Positions 16,910-27,038 are shown, numbered from the stretch's first letter. The stretch: DNA of 64,000 nucleotides from Methylocystis echinoides (GCF_040687965.1 NZ_CP156084.1:2356501-2420500); one strand, 5' to 3'. Notes: a model not told the origin generated them from the sequence alone. Program-made: numbers and translations.

Positions 16910-18517
16910 ATGACGATTTTGGAATCGTCGGTTGACGCGCACGCCGTAGCCTTCGGCCAGAACAGCGAGGCGATGCAGGCGCTTGTCGACAATTTGCGCG
17001 AGACGTCGGCCGCCGTTCGCCAGGGCGGTGGAGAAACCGCGCGGGCGCGCCATCTGTCGCGCGGCAAGATGCTGGCCCGTGAGCGCATCGAGGCGCTCGT
17101 CGACCCGCTCTCGCCTTTCCTGGAGATTGGGCATTTCGCCGCGCATGGAATGTACGACGGGGCCCTTGCTTCCGCTGGCGTCGTCGCTGGCGTCGGCCGG
17201 ATCCATGGCCGCGCGTGCATGATCGTCGCCAATGACGCGACTGTGAAGGGCGGCGTCTACTTTCCGATGACCGTGAAAAAGCATCTGCGCGCGCAGGAAA
17301 TCGCCGCGCAGAATCGCCTCCCTTGCATCTATCTCGTAGATTCCGGCGGCGCCAACCTCCCGACTCAGGACGAAGTGTTTCCGGACCGGGATCATTTCGG
17401 TCGCATCTTCTATAATCAGGCAAAGATGTCCGCCGACGGCGTCGCTCAAATTGCCGTCGTTATGGGTTCCTGCACGGCGGGCGGCGCCTATGTGCCGGCG
17501 ATGTGCGACGAAACGATTATCGTTCGCAATCAAGGAACGATCTTTCTCGCCGGTCCGCCCCTCGTGGAAGCGGCGACGGGCGAGCGCGTATCGGCGGAAG
17601 AGCTTGGCGGCGCGCAAGTTCATTGCGCGAATTCCGGCGTGGCGGACCATATGGCGGAGAATGACGCCCATGCGCTGGCGCTTGCGCGAGACGCCGTCGG
17701 CCGTCTTGCGCTTCCCCGCACGCGCAACGTCGCGGCGAGAGAGCCTGTTGCGCCGCTGTTCGCAGAAACAGAACTTTATGGGATCATTCCCGTTGATCTG
17801 CGTAAGCAGTTCGACGTCCGCGAGATCATCGCGCGGCTCGTCGACGCCAGCGATTTCCACGAATTCAAAGCGCTCTACGGGCAGACGCTGGTGACCGGCT
17901 TTGCGCGGATCTGGGGCCATGAAGTGGGAATTATCGCCAATAACGGCGTCATCTTCCCCGAAAGCGCCTTGAAGGCCGCACATTTCATAGAGCTTTGCGC
18001 CCAGCGCGAGAAGCCGATTGTGTTTTTGCAGAATACGACCGGCTTTATGGTTGGCAAGAAATATGAGGCGCAAGGCGTCGCCAAGGAGGGCGCAAAGATG
18101 GTGACGGCGGTGGCCACCGCCGCGGTGCCAAAGTTCACTGTTGTGATCGGTGGAAGTTTCGGCGCCGGAAACTACGCCATGTGCGGGCGCGCCTATTCGC
18201 CGCGTTTCCTGTGGATGTGGCCGAACGCCCGGATCAGCGTCATGGGCGGAGAGCAGGCGGCGACGGTGCTGACCCGGGTGCGCGCAAGCGCGATTGCGGC
18301 GCGGGGACAATCCTGGTCTGCGGAAGAGGAGCAGGCTTTCGCCGCCGAGATGCGCGCGCAATATGACCGGCAGGGAAGCGCTCTTTATTCGAGCGCGCGG
18401 CTCTGGGACGATGGAGTCATCGACCCGCTGGATACGCGCCGCACGCTGGCGCTCGCCATATCTACAAGCCTCAATGCGCCTGTCGAACAGACGCGCTTCG
18501 GCCTCTTTCGCATGTGA
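16910..18517 (+). CDS. mccB: methylcrotonyl-CoA carboxylase, carboxyltransferase (beta) subunit
   Basis: Transfers carboxyl from biotin to 3-methylcrotonyl-CoA. 535 residues, full length. N-terminal region has [11 protein letters not shown] (about 55-65); the crotonase-like halves carry [11 protein letters not shown] (about 139-149), [14 protein letters not shown] (about 184-197) and, in the second half, [11 protein letters not shown] (about 370-380) and [14 protein letters not shown] (about 415-428). The spacing to ivd is 16 bases. The partner biotin-carrying subunit is two genes downstream, with the hydratase gene in between as in many liu operons. Confidence 0.95.
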   Translation: MTILESSVDAHAVAFGQNSEAMQALVDNLRETSAAVRQGGGETARARHLSRGKMLARERIEALVDPLSPFLEIGHFAAHGMYDGALASAGVVAGVGRIHGRACMIVANDATVKGGVYFPMTVKKHLRAQEIAAQNRLPCIYLVDSGGANLPTQDEVFPDRDHFGRIFYNQAKMSADGVAQIAVVMGSCTAGGAYVPAMCDETIIVRNQGTIFLAGPPLVEAATGERVSAEELGGAQVHCANSGVADHMAENDAHALALARDAVGRLALPRTRNVAAREPVAPLFAETELYGIIPVDLRKQFDVREIIARLVDASDFHEFKALYGQTLVTGFARIWGHEVGIIANNGVIFPESALKAAHFIELCAQREKPIVFLQNTTGFMVGKKYEAQGVAKEGAKMVTAVATAAVPKFTVVIGGSFGAGNYAMCGRAYSPRFLWMWPNARISVMGGEQAATVLTRVRASAIAARGQSWSAEEEQAFAAEMRAQYDRQGSALYSSARLWDDGVIDPLDTRRTLALAISTSLNAPVEQTRFGLFRM

Positions 18518-18524
18518 GGGCGCG

Positions 18525-19316
18525 ATGGATCTGATGGAATTCCGGGACGAGCGCGGCGTGGTGACGCTGACCCTGAACCGCCCTCATAAGCGCAACGCCT
18601 TCGACGCCGCGCTGGTTGCATTGTTGACCAAAACTTTGTGTCGCCTGGATGCGGACGCCGACGCGCGTCTCGTCATTTTGACCGGGGCGGGGGAGAATTT
18701 CTGCGCGGGCGGCGACATCGACTGGATGCGCGAAGCGGCGAGCGCGGCGCCGGAAAGCAATGAGCGCGACGCATTAGGGCTCGGCGCCATGTTCGAGGCG
18801 CTCGACACGATCTCAAAGCCAACAATGGCGCTTGTTCAGGGCGCGGCGTTCGGCGGCGGCGTCGGGCTCGTCGCCTGCTGCGATATCGCCATTGCCGCGA
18901 GAAGCGCGAAATTCTGCCTCAGCGAGGTCAGGCTGGGACTCATTCCCGCAGTGGTCGGACCCTATGTCGTCAAGGCCGTGGGCGCACGCCGCGCCAGGGC
19001 TCTGTTTCTCTCGGCCGAAATCGTCGGCGCGGATTGCGCGTTGCAAATCGGGCTCGTTCACGAGGTCGCGGCCAACGGCGGGTTGACCGCCGTGCGCGAT
19101 CGTCTCGTCGAGGCGCTTCTTCTCGGGGCGCCCGGCGCGCAGGCGCAGGCCAAGCGCCTCGTCGCGCTATGTGAAGAGCGGAAGATCGACGCGGCGCTGA
19201 TAAAGGAAACTGCGCGTCTTCTCGCCGAGCGCCGCGCGTCTGCCGAAGGCGCCGCGGGGCTGAACGGGTTTCTGGAAAAGCGCCCGCCGGACTGGCGATC
19301 GCTGCGGACCTCCTGA
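18525..19316 (+). CDS. liuC: methylglutaconyl-CoA hydratase (crotonase family)
   Basis: 263 residues of the enoyl-CoA hydratase/isomerase family. L-T-L-N-R-P-H-K-R-N-A-F (about 13-24), the CoA-binding A-G-E-N-F-C-A-G-G-D-I-D-W-M (about 51-64) and the oxyanion-hole A-F-G-G-G-V-G-L-V-A-C-C-D (about 105-117) are visible. Its place between the two carboxylase subunit genes and before HMG-CoA lyase points to hydration of 3-methylglutaconyl-CoA to HMG-CoA; sequence alone would only say crotonase. The ATG at 18525 follows GAGGG and lies 7 bases after mccB; the upstream in-frame extension is inside mccB. Confidence 0.85.
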   Translation: MDLMEFRDERGVVTLTLNRPHKRNAFDAALVALLTKTLCRLDADADARLVILTGAGENFCAGGDIDWMREAASAAPESNERDALGLGAMFEALDTISKPTMALVQGAAFGGGVGLVACCDIAIAARSAKFCLSEVRLGLIPAVVGPYVVKAVGARRARALFLSAEIVGADCALQIGLVHEVAANGGLTAVRDRLVEALLLGAPGAQAQAKRLVALCEERKIDAALIKETARLLAERRASAEGAAGLNGFLEKRPPDWRSLRTS

Positions 19317-19317
19317 C

Positions 19318-21315
19318 ATGTTCCGCAAGGTCCTTATTGCGAACCGTGGCGAGATCGCCTGCCGGATCATCCGAACGGCAAAGAGGATGGGCGTCAAGAC
19401 CGTTGCGGTTTATTCGGAGGCCGATCGAGACGCCCTGCATGTGCGACTAGCCGACGAAGCCTTTGCGATCGGGGCGGCCCCACCGTCGGAGAGTTATCTT
19501 TCGATTGACCGGCTGCTCGAGGCTGCACGGCGGAGCGGCGCCGAAGCGATCCATCCAGGCTATGGATTCCTCTCTGAAGCCGCCGAGTTCTCGGCAAGAT
19601 GCGCAGAAGCTGGCCTTGTATTTATCGGGCCGTCGGCCGACGCGATGCGCTTGGTCGGGAGTAAGTCGGGCGCCAAGAAACTCGTGGGGCAGATTGGCGT
19701 TCCAACGCTTGCTGGCTTCCATGGCGACGCGCAGGATGCGCAGACTTTTCTGAGCGCCGCCGAGCACGTCGGTTTTCCAGTCGTCGTCAAGGCCTCAGCC
19801 GGAGGCGGCGGCCGCGGAATGCGGCTTGTTTGGAACGCAGACGAGCTGCCGCTTGCAATGGAAAGCGCCTCGCGCGAGGCGTTGCTCGCCTTTGGCGACG
19901 GTCGCTTGCTGATCGAAAAATATCTCGACCGCCCTCGGCATGTCGAGGTGCAACTGATCGCCGACGGCTTCGGAAACGTCGTCACCTTCCCGGAGCGGGA
20001 TTGCTCGCTTCAGCGAAATCATCAAAAGCTCGTCGAAGAGACGCCGGCGCCGGACTTCTCGCCTGACTTGCGACGCGACCTGCGCATGGCGGCGGCGGAG
20101 ATCGCGCGCGCTTCTGGCTATGCAAACGCCGGCACAGTCGAGTTCCTGGTGAAGGACGGCGTCTTCTACTTCCTGGAAGTCAACGCGCGCTTGCAGGTCG
20201 AGCATCCTGTAACCGAGATGATCGCTGGGGTCGATCTTGTCGAGTGGCAGTTCCGCGTCGCCGCTGGCGAAGCGCTTCCAATGACACAGGATGAGATCGG
20301 CATGCGCGGATCGTCGATAGAGGCGCGCATCTGCGCGGAGGATCCCGCGGAAAATTTCCGTCCGTCCTCGGGATTGCTCTTACATCTCGCCTTCCCGCCG
20401 GAGAGCCGGTCGCTGCGAGTCGAGACAGGCGTCAGGACGGGCGACGAGATCCCGCCTTACTACGACTCTCTTATCGCCAAGCTTATCGTCTGGGACGAGG
20501 CGCGGGAGGGCGCCGTGCGGAAGATGCAACGCGCGCTTGAAGAGGTGGCGCTCGTCGGCGTCGCCTCCAATCTCGACTTCCTGCGCAATATCGTCTCTGA
20601 TCCGCATTTCGTATGCGGCCAGCTGGACACGCGACTCGTGCAAACGATAGCGAGGACAACGCCGCCTGCGGACAAGGACATGAAGCGATGGCTTCTCGCA
20701 GCGGCGGTTTCCGCCTGGCGTGCGCAGGCGTCTCAAAAAGCGCGGGCGACTGCGGCGGAGCTCGGAGAGCAGTGGTCGCCATGGACGACGTCCGACGCCT
20801 GGCGACTGGCGGGGCGTCATGAAATGCAGCTTGCCTTCCGTCACGACGGAGAGCTTCTGTCGTGTCGCATGGGTCTTCTCGACCCTCGTCGGTTCTGGAT
20901 GGAGGCCTCGGGCCGGCGCTCGGTCGTGTCGGCGGAAGTCGAAGAACACAGGCTCGCGCTCTGCGTCGATGACGAACGGCGGGAGTTTTCGCTCATTCGC
21001 CGGCCGATCGGCTTTGTCATCATCGACAAAGGACGCAATTTCGCATTCGAATGGATTGATCCGCTCGCGCCGCCACCGCGGACCGCGGACAAGGAAAGGA
21101 GCTTTCTCGCCCCTCTGCCGGCCCGCGTCACGCGGATCTTCGTGAAGGGCGGCGAGCGCGTGATAAAAGGGGCGCCGATCCTTTTGCTGGAGGCCATGAA
21201 GATGGAAATCCCCATGAATGCGCCCCACAATGGCGTCATCGAGAGAGTGCTTTGCAGCGAGGGCCAATCCGTGCGTGAAGGAGAAAGGCTCGTCGCAATG
21301 GCGGAGGGGGCATGA
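19318..21315 (+). CDS. mccA: methylcrotonyl-CoA carboxylase, biotin-containing (alpha) subunit
   Basis: ATP-dependent carboxylation of its own biotin for the mccB subunit. 665 residues: biotin carboxylase domain (1-450; K-V-L-I-A-N-R-G-E-I-A-C-R near the start, G-G-G-G-R-G-M ATP loop about 160-166, E-V-N-A-R-L-Q-V-E-H-P-V-T-E about 286-299), a linker domain, and a C-terminal biotinyl domain with E-A-M-K-M-E-I-P (about 622-629), the lysine being the biotin site. Two bases separate it from liuC; it overlaps the next gene by four bases (ATGA). The alpha-only arrangement next to mccB and HMG-CoA lyase distinguishes it from propionyl-CoA carboxylase. Confidence 0.94.
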   Translation: MFRKVLIANRGEIACRIIRTAKRMGVKTVAVYSEADRDALHVRLADEAFAIGAAPPSESYLSIDRLLEAARRSGAEAIHPGYGFLSEAAEFSARCAEAGLVFIGPSADAMRLVGSKSGAKKLVGQIGVPTLAGFHGDAQDAQTFLSAAEHVGFPVVVKASAGGGGRGMRLVWNADELPLAMESASREALLAFGDGRLLIEKYLDRPRHVEVQLIADGFGNVVTFPERDCSLQRNHQKLVEETPAPDFSPDLRRDLRMAAAEIARASGYANAGTVEFLVKDGVFYFLEVNARLQVEHPVTEMIAGVDLVEWQFRVAAGEALPMTQDEIGMRGSSIEARICAEDPAENFRPSSGLLLHLAFPPESRSLRVETGVRTGDEIPPYYDSLIAKLIVWDEAREGAVRKMQRALEEVALVGVASNLDFLRNIVSDPHFVCGQLDTRLVQTIARTTPPADKDMKRWLLAAAVSAWRAQASQKARATAAELGEQWSPWTTSDAWRLAGRHEMQLAFRHDGELLSCRMGLLDPRRFWMEASGRRSVVSAEVEEHRLALCVDDERREFSLIRRPIGFVIIDKGRNFAFEWIDPLAPPPRTADKERSFLAPLPARVTRIFVKGGERVIKGAPILLLEAMKMEIPMNAPHNGVIERVLCSEGQSVREGERLVAMAEGA

Positions 21316-22247
21316 CGATTCCGCAACGCGTTCGCTTGGTCGAAGTCGGACCGCGAGACGGCTTGCAGAATGAGGCGGTTGCGGCGCCTGTCGCAGTGCG
21401 CGTGCGGTTGATCGAAATGCTGGCGGAAGCCGGACTACAAAATATCGAAGCCGGGAGCTTCGTTCCCGAAAAGCTCATCCCGCAAATGGCGCAAACCGGG
21501 GCGGTTCTCGCGGCCCTAAAGCCGCACGTCCGCGCGCGCATTTCCGTTCTTGCGCCCAACTCGCGCGGCTTCACAGACGCAGTCGCGGCAGGCGCAAAGG
21601 AGATCGCGATATTGACCGCTGCTTCCGAGAGTTTTTCCCAACGGAACATGAATTGTGGGATTGCTGAAAGCCTCGAGCGCGCCCGCGCGCTGGCCTCCGC
21701 AGCGCGTATTTCGGACATTCGCCTGCGCGGCTACATTTCCTGCGTCCTCGGTTGTCCGTTCGAGGGACATGTCGAGGCCGAACGCGTGGCGGAGATCGCG
21801 GTTGAACTGCACAGACTGGGATGCGACGAGATTTCGCTTGGCGATACGATTGGCGTGGGAACGCCGCTCGCGGCGCGCGGACTTGTGGAGCGCGTCGCGA
21901 AAGACGTTCCCTTGCCGCGGCTCGCGGGGCATTTTCACGACACCTACGGTCAGGCTCTGGCGAATGTCTTCGCTTGTCTGGAGACTGGTCTCGCCGTCTT
22001 CGATTGCTCGGTCGCGGGGCTCGGGGGTTGTCCCTTTGCGCCAGGCGCCACTGGCAATGTCTCGACTGAGGATGTCGTTTACATGCTGAATGGTTGCGGG
22101 GTCGAGACAGGCGTCGACCTCGACCGTTTGCTGGACGCGGGCGACTTCATCTGCAAGTTTCTGGGTCAGCCGCCGCGGGGCAGGGTTGCGCTCGCGCGTG
22201 CGGCGCGGGAAGGCGCTTTGCGCGCCTGTGTCCCAGGGCAACGATAG
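21312..22247 (+). CDS. hydroxymethylglutaryl-CoA lyase
   Basis: Splits HMG-CoA into acetyl-CoA and acetoacetate, the last leucine step. 311 residues. V-E-V-G-P-R-D-G-L-Q-N-E (about 10-21) contains the metal/substrate Arg-Asp pair; S-F-V-P-E-K-L-I-P-Q-M-A (about 50-60), G-H-F-H-D-T-Y-G-Q-A-L-A-N (about 203-215, metal His) and G-L-G-G-C-P-F-A-P-G-A-T-G-N (about 237-250, catalytic cysteine) are the family signatures. Starts within the mccA stop. Symbols mvaB, hmgL and liuE are all in use. Confidence 0.94.
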   Translation: MTIPQRVRLVEVGPRDGLQNEAVAAPVAVRVRLIEMLAEAGLQNIEAGSFVPEKLIPQMAQTGAVLAALKPHVRARISVLAPNSRGFTDAVAAGAKEIAILTAASESFSQRNMNCGIAESLERARALASAARISDIRLRGYISCVLGCPFEGHVEAERVAEIAVELHRLGCDEISLGDTIGVGTPLAARGLVERVAKDVPLPRLAGHFHDTYGQALANVFACLETGLAVFDCSVAGLGGCPFAPGATGNVSTEDVVYMLNGCGVETGVDLDRLLDAGDFICKFLGQPPRGRVALARAAREGALRACVPGQR

Positions 22248-22255
22248 GGGACGTC

Positions 22256-23425
22256 ATGTCGGTCTGCTCGAATGCCGGGTTGAGCGAGGAGCAAATCGCC
22301 ATTCGAGACATGGCGAGCAAATTCTCGCGCGAAGCGCTTGCTCCTCATGCCCTCGATTGGGACAGGGACAAAATCTTTCCTGTCGACACCCTCCGCTCGG
22401 CCGCGGCCCTCGGCATGGCGGCGATCTACGTTGGAGAAGAGCTTGGAGGCTCAGGGCTATCCCGCGTCGATGCTGCATTGATCTTCGAGGCGCTGGCGAC
22501 CGGATGTCCGACGGTCGCCGCTTATCTCTCGATTCACAATATGTGCGGCTGGATGATCGGCGCGTTCGGGTCAAAGACTCAACAGCAGCGCTGGCTGCCG
22601 GACCTCGTCACGATGGAAAGGCTGACGAGTTATTGCCTCACCGAGCCCGGCTGCGGCTCCGACGCCGCCGCGTTGCGCACGCGCGCGGCGAGGCGCGGCG
22701 ACTGCTTTTATTTGACCGGTCAGAAGCAGTTCATATCCGGCGCCGGCGCCGGCGGCGACGCGCATCTCTACATCGTCATGGCGCGGACGGGCGAAAGCGG
22801 CGCGGGCGGGATTTCGGCCTTTCTCGTGGAGGGCGCCGCCAGGGGCGTCGCGTTTGGCGCCAATGAGAGAAAAATGGGCTGGAACGCCCAGCCCACGCGC
22901 ACGGTGACCTTCGACGACTGCGAGGTGCCGGCCGAGAATCTCCTCGGGAGGGAAGGCGAGGGGTTCAAGATCGCGATGGCCGCGCTCGACGGAGGCAGGC
23001 TCAACATAGGGGCCTGTTCGCTTGGCGGCGCCGCGCGAGCGCTGGAGGCGGCGCTTGACTATGTGCGCGAACGCCAGGCCTTCGGCCGCGCGCTCGCTGA
23101 ATATCAGGCCCTGCAATTCCGCCTGGCTGATATGGCGACCGAATTGGAGGCGGCGCGCGCCTTGCTTTGGCGCGCCGCCGCCGCCTTGGATCGAGGCGAA
23201 CAGGATGCAACGCGACTCTGCGCCATGGCGAAGCGCATCGCGACCGATACAGGCTTTTCCATCGTCGACAATGCGCTCCAACTCTTCGGCGGCTACGGCT
23301 ATCTCTCCGACTATGGAATCGAGAAGCTTCTGAGGGACCTGCGCGTGCATCGGATTCTCGAGGGCACGAATGAAATCATGCGCGTCATCGTCGCCCGTGA
23401 ACTCCTCAAGGATCAGAGAGCATGA
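22256..23425 (+). CDS. isobutyryl-CoA dehydrogenase
   Basis: FAD acyl-CoA dehydrogenase, 389 residues, closest in pattern to mammalian ACAD8: S-I-H-N-M-C-G-W-M-I (about 88-97), Y-C-L-T-E-P-G-C-G-S-D-A-A-A-L (about 124-138), the K-x-F-I-S-G-A-G-A-G-G-D motif (about 158) and the terminal L-E-G-T-N-E-I-M-R-V-I (about 367-377). It oxidises isobutyryl-CoA to methacrylyl-CoA in valine catabolism; the following gene and mmsAB agree with this. The ATG at 22256 lies eight bases after the lyase stop, with AGGGG as ribosome binding site. The substrate (isobutyryl rather than 2-methylbutyryl-CoA) is inferred from pattern and context. Confidence 0.85.
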   Translation: MSVCSNAGLSEEQIAIRDMASKFSREALAPHALDWDRDKIFPVDTLRSAAALGMAAIYVGEELGGSGLSRVDAALIFEALATGCPTVAAYLSIHNMCGWMIGAFGSKTQQQRWLPDLVTMERLTSYCLTEPGCGSDAAALRTRAARRGDCFYLTGQKQFISGAGAGGDAHLYIVMARTGESGAGGISAFLVEGAARGVAFGANERKMGWNAQPTRTVTFDDCEVPAENLLGREGEGFKIAMAALDGGRLNIGACSLGGAARALEAALDYVRERQAFGRALAEYQALQFRLADMATELEAARALLWRAAAALDRGEQDATRLCAMAKRIATDTGFSIVDNALQLFGGYGYLSDYGIEKLLRDLRVHRILEGTNEIMRVIVARELLKDQRA

Positions 23426-24480
23426 TCGAGGAAGAAGAGCTTCTCGTTTCTCGCGTTGGGCGGCTTGGATGCATTCGGCTCAACCGACCGAAAGCGCTGA
23501 ACAGCCTGACGCTCGACATGGTGCGGCGCTTCACGCGGGCGCTGGAAGAGTTTGCGGCCGATCCGGAGATCGCCGCGGTTCTGGCGACCGGAGAGGGGGA
23601 GCGCGGGCTTTGTGCAGGCGGAGACATTCGCACGCTTTATCGAATGCGCGATGGGGACAAGAGCTATTACAGGACCTTCTGGCGCGAGGAGTACCAACTC
23701 AACGCTCTCATTGCGTCTTTCGGCAAGCCCTACGTCGTGCTCATGGATGGACTCGTGATGGGCGGCGGCGTTGGGGTGTCGGCGCATGGCGATTGCCGCG
23801 TCGTCACCGAGCGAACACGGCTTGCGATGCCCGAGACCGCCATTGGCTTCATTCCAGACGTGGGGGGCACCTGGCTGCTCTCACGCGCGAAAGGCCCTGG
23901 CGTCTATATGGCGCTTTCGGGCGCGACCGTGACAGGCGCCGACGCTCTGAGCCTTGGTTTGGCTGATGTCTGGATCGATTCGCGCCGTCTCCCGGAGCTC
24001 GTCGAGCGTCTGTGCGCCATCGACGTTGCGGCGGACGTCGCTGCAATTCTTGGCGGTCTTCATCATTCGCCGGGGCCAGGCCAGCTCGAGCAGTACAGAA
24101 GGGAACTTGATGAAGCCGCAGACGTCGGCGACGTTGAAGAGATGCTGCAGAGGCTCGACGCGAGCGGCTCGGCGTTCCTGCGCTCGGCCGCGACAGAGAT
24201 AAGAAAGAATTCGCCCACGAGCCTGAAGGTGACGCATGCCCTGTTGCAGCGCGCATCGCGCGAGAGTTGCCTGGAGGCGTGCCTCGTCAACGAATATCGC
24301 GCGGCCTGTCGCCTCTTGGAAGGCCATGATCTCTATGAGGGCATTCGCGCCGCGATCATCGATAAGGATCGGTCGCCAAAATGGTCGCCGGCGACGCTCG
24401 AGGAGGTCTCCCAGACTGCGGTCGCGGAGATTCTCGCCGGCGACGGGTCGCCCGAGCCCGCGTTCCCCGGATCGGGATAG
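23422..24480 (+). CDS. 3-hydroxyisobutyryl-CoA hydrolase
   Basis: Crotonase-fold thioesterase that frees 3-hydroxyisobutyrate from CoA in valine catabolism, the substrate of MmsB. 352 residues, the extended size that separates HIBCH from ordinary hydratases. L-N-R-P-K-A-L-N-S-L-T (about 20-30), G-E-R-G-L-C-A-G-G-D-I-R (about 61-72), M-G-G-G-V-G-V-S-A-H-G (about 112-122) and M-P-E-T-A-I-G-F-I-P-D-V-G-G (about 137-150) are visible. It overlaps the preceding gene by four bases and ends the operon begun by ivd. A hydratase for methacrylyl-CoA is not evident and may be supplied by another crotonase. Confidence 0.9.
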   Translation: MIEEEELLVSRVGRLGCIRLNRPKALNSLTLDMVRRFTRALEEFAADPEIAAVLATGEGERGLCAGGDIRTLYRMRDGDKSYYRTFWREEYQLNALIASFGKPYVVLMDGLVMGGGVGVSAHGDCRVVTERTRLAMPETAIGFIPDVGGTWLLSRAKGPGVYMALSGATVTGADALSLGLADVWIDSRRLPELVERLCAIDVAADVAAILGGLHHSPGPGQLEQYRRELDEAADVGDVEEMLQRLDASGSAFLRSAATEIRKNSPTSLKVTHALLQRASRESCLEACLVNEYRAACRLLEGHDLYEGIRAAIIDKDRSPKWSPATLEEVSQTAVAEILAGDGSPEPAFPGSG

Positions 24481-24545
24481 CTGCTTTTCCTCTCTCACCG
24501 CTGCGCCAGTTAGTGAATCAGAATTCATTTCAAAAGGGCGCCCCC

Positions 24546-25730
24546 ATGCAAGACCAAGTGGTGATCGTCGGCGCCGCGCGGACCCCGATCGGCGCATTTC
24601 TGGGCGAAATGAAAGAGATGTCGGCTCCGTCATTGGGCGCATGGGCGATAGAGGCCGCGGTGGCGCAAAGCGGCGTGCCTGTCGACAATGTCGACGAATG
24701 CATCATGGGCTGTGTGTTGAGCGCCGGTCTCGGCCAGGCGCCGGCGCGTCAGGCGGCGCTCCGCGGCGGCTTGAGCGAGGCGACCGGCTGCGTCACGGTC
24801 AATAAAATGTGCGGCTCCGGCATGAAGGCCCTTATGGACGCGCATGACCGCCTGCGCGCCGAGACGTCGGGCGTGGTCGTTGCGGGGGGAATGGAGAGCA
24901 TGAGCAATGCGCCTTATCTCCTGGACCGCGCGCGGGCGGGCTATCGCCTCGGTCATGGGCGCATCGTCGACCACATGTTTTTAGACGGTCTCGAGGACGC
25001 CTATGAGCACGGTCGCTTGATGGGATCCTTTGCGGAGGATTGCGCCGAAGCCTACCAGTTCACGCGCGACCGGCAGGATGAATTCGCCCTCGAGTCGCTA
25101 CGGCGCGCACAGCAAGCGACGCAGGACGGAAGTTTCGCAGCCGAGATCGTTCCCGTGAAGGTAAAGCAAGGAAAAGAAGAACGTCTTGCCTCCGCGGACG
25201 AGCTTCCGCGCAAGGCGAAGGCGGAAGCTATTCCGAGGCTGCGTCCGGCATTCCGTGAAGACGGGACGCTCACCGCGGCCAATTCGAGCGCCATTTCCGA
25301 CGGCGCGGCCGCCCTCGTGGTGGCGACCCTCTCGAAGGCTGAGGCGCTCGGCTCGCAACCGCTCGCGAGGATCGTCGGCCATGCGACGCACGCCGCCGCC
25401 CCCGCAAAATTTTCGACCGCCCCGATCGCCGCCATCAACAAGCTGATGGAAAAGGTCGGCTGGGAACTAACGGATGTTGACCTGTTCGAAATCAACGAGG
25501 CCTTCGCCGTCGTTGTTTTGGCCGCGGAGCGGGAGCTTTCGCTTCCGCACGAAAAGGTGAATATCCACGGCGGCGCTTGCGCCCTTGGCCATCCAATTGG
25601 CGCATCCGGAGCCCGCATCGTCGTGACGTTGCTCTCCGCGCTCAGGAAACACGACCTCAAACGCGGCGTCGCATCGCTTTGCATCGGCGGCGGGGAAGCG
25701 ACGGCGATCGCCGTAGAGCGTCTCGATTAG
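24546..25730 (+). CDS. acetyl-CoA acetyltransferase (thiolase)
   Basis: 394 residues, biosynthetic/degradative thiolase type. It interconverts two acetyl-CoA and acetoacetyl-CoA, or cleaves 2-methylacetoacetyl-CoA. V-N-K-M-C-G-S-G-M-K-A (about 85-95) holds the acyl-accepting cysteine; N-E-A-F-A-V (about 317), G-G-A-C-A-L-G-H-P-I-G-A-S-G-A-R (about 343-358) and C-I-G-G-G-E-A-T-A (about 379-387) complete the active site. The gap of 65 bases to the preceding operon makes co-transcription possible. It may recycle acetoacetate-derived acetoacetyl-CoA from leucine and tyrosine. The end overlaps by four bases the convergent dehydrogenase gene. Confidence 0.9.
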   Translation: MQDQVVIVGAARTPIGAFLGEMKEMSAPSLGAWAIEAAVAQSGVPVDNVDECIMGCVLSAGLGQAPARQAALRGGLSEATGCVTVNKMCGSGMKALMDAHDRLRAETSGVVVAGGMESMSNAPYLLDRARAGYRLGHGRIVDHMFLDGLEDAYEHGRLMGSFAEDCAEAYQFTRDRQDEFALESLRRAQQATQDGSFAAEIVPVKVKQGKEERLASADELPRKAKAEAIPRLRPAFREDGTLTAANSSAISDGAAALVVATLSKAEALGSQPLARIVGHATHAAAPAKFSTAPIAAINKLMEKVGWELTDVDLFEINEAFAVVVLAAERELSLPHEKVNIHGGACALGHPIGASGARIVVTLLSALRKHDLKRGVASLCIGGGEATAIAVERLD

Positions 25731-26848
25731 CGCCAGCGTCTCAACTGCATGATCTTTTGCAGCCGGTCGGTCGCCAACGTCATGGCGGCGTCGAGAGGCG
25801 AAACCTTCATATCGCGGGCGCGCTCGAGGGTCAGGCGCGTATTGCCGCCCACTTTCTCCTCGATTGCCGCGAACGCGGTGGCTTTGACGCCGCCGTCATA
25901 TTCCACAGCGGCCGTGATGACGCCCCCGGCGTTGGCGATGAAATCCGGGACGCTGATGATCCCGCGCTCGAACATGTAGCGTTCAGCTTCCGGCGTAACC
26001 GGGACATTCGCGCCCTGGACCACTAACCTGCAATTCAATCGTTCGACATTGTCCGCGCGCAAGGCGTCTGGTCTTGCCGCCGGTATCCAAATATCGCATG
26101 GCACGGCGACGAGCGCCTCATTGGGGAGGACGCGCCCATAAGGGTATTCAACGACGCTTTTTCCAGCTCTCTTGAGCCGCGCAAGCGCCTCTATGTCGAG
26201 CCCCTCGGGATTTGCAATAGCGCCGGAAATATCGGCGACGCCGACGAGTCGGGCGCCCCTGCGTTCGAGAAAGCGCGCCGTGTGCTCCCCGACTGCGCCA
26301 AAGCCTTGCAGCACAATTCTCGCGCCATCAAGCGACAGCCCGGCGAAAGGCGCAGCGACCTCTGCGGCGATAGCGACGCCGAAGCCGGTCGCGCCGATCT
26401 GGTCGAGCGGGATGCCGCCAATTTCCGCCGGCAATCCAACGGCGCGGCCGATTTCGTCGTGGACGTAGCCCATCGCCGTTTCGTCCGTGCCCATGTCGGG
26501 GCCTGGAATATAATCGTGAAGCGGCGCAATCGCCGTCGCGAAGGCGCGGATCAATTGCTCCTTTTGTTCCGCCGGCATTCCGGGTTCGCCAAAGATCACG
26601 GACTTGGCGCCGCCATGACGCAGTCCGCAGGTGGCGTTCTTCAAAGTCATGGCGCGCGCCAGCCGGAAGCATTCGACGGCGCTCACGTCAGGCGCCATAC
26701 GCGTTCCGCCGATCGCGGGTCCTGCGGCTGTGTTGTCGATGACGACGATTGCGCGAAGGCCGACCGAGTGGGTCCGCAGATAGACGATTTTCTCGGGGCC
26801 GATGTCGTCGCCAAAAGCGAGTGGGTCAGAGGAAGTCAGAGCGACCAT
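25727..26848 (-). CDS. Leu/Val/Phe/Glu-type amino acid dehydrogenase
   Basis: 373 residues of the Glu/Leu/Phe/Val dehydrogenase family, NAD-dependent oxidative deamination. A-G-P-A-I-G-G-T-R-M (about 42-51), L-K-N-A-T-C-G-L-R-H-G-G-A-K-S-V-I (about 69-85, catalytic Lys), P-G-P-D-M-G-T (about 115-121) and the Rossmann G-F-G-A-V-G (about 183-188) are visible. The size and the position between leucine/valine operons and the 2-oxoacid dehydrogenase genes point to leucine/valine dehydrogenase, which would make the substrates of the divergent bkd operon. Substrate is inferred; phenylalanine is an alternative. A 190-base divergent promoter region holds two GGCTTAA direct repeats near 26914-26935. 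Confidence 0.85.
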   Translation of the reverse strand: MVALTSSDPLAFGDDIGPEKIVYLRTHSVGLRAIVVIDNTAAGPAIGGTRMAPDVSAVECFRLARAMTLKNATCGLRHGGAKSVIFGEPGMPAEQKEQLIRAFATAIAPLHDYIPGPDMGTDETAMGYVHDEIGRAVGLPAEIGGIPLDQIGATGFGVAIAAEVAAPFAGLSLDGARIVLQGFGAVGEHTARFLERRGARLVGVADISGAIANPEGLDIEALARLKRAGKSVVEYPYGRVLPNEALVAVPCDIWIPAARPDALRADNVERLNCRLVVQGANVPVTPEAERYMFERGIISVPDFIANAGGVITAAVEYDGGVKATAFAAIEEKVGGNTRLTLERARDMKVSPLDAAMTLATDRLQKIMQLRRWR

Positions 26849-27038
26849 GAGAGCTACGTTGGACGCGCTCGCGTTCTTTCAAGTCTCTCTGCAGCCAGAT
26901 TGCCGCCCGTTCGGGGCTTAAGCGCGCGTGGCTTAATTTAGGTTCGCCCGCGTGACTTCCGGTAACGGCGCGCTACCTGCCAACTGCCTCGCTACGCTGA
27001 TGACGCGTCCGCATGCGGCGGGACCGCGGAGTATCTCC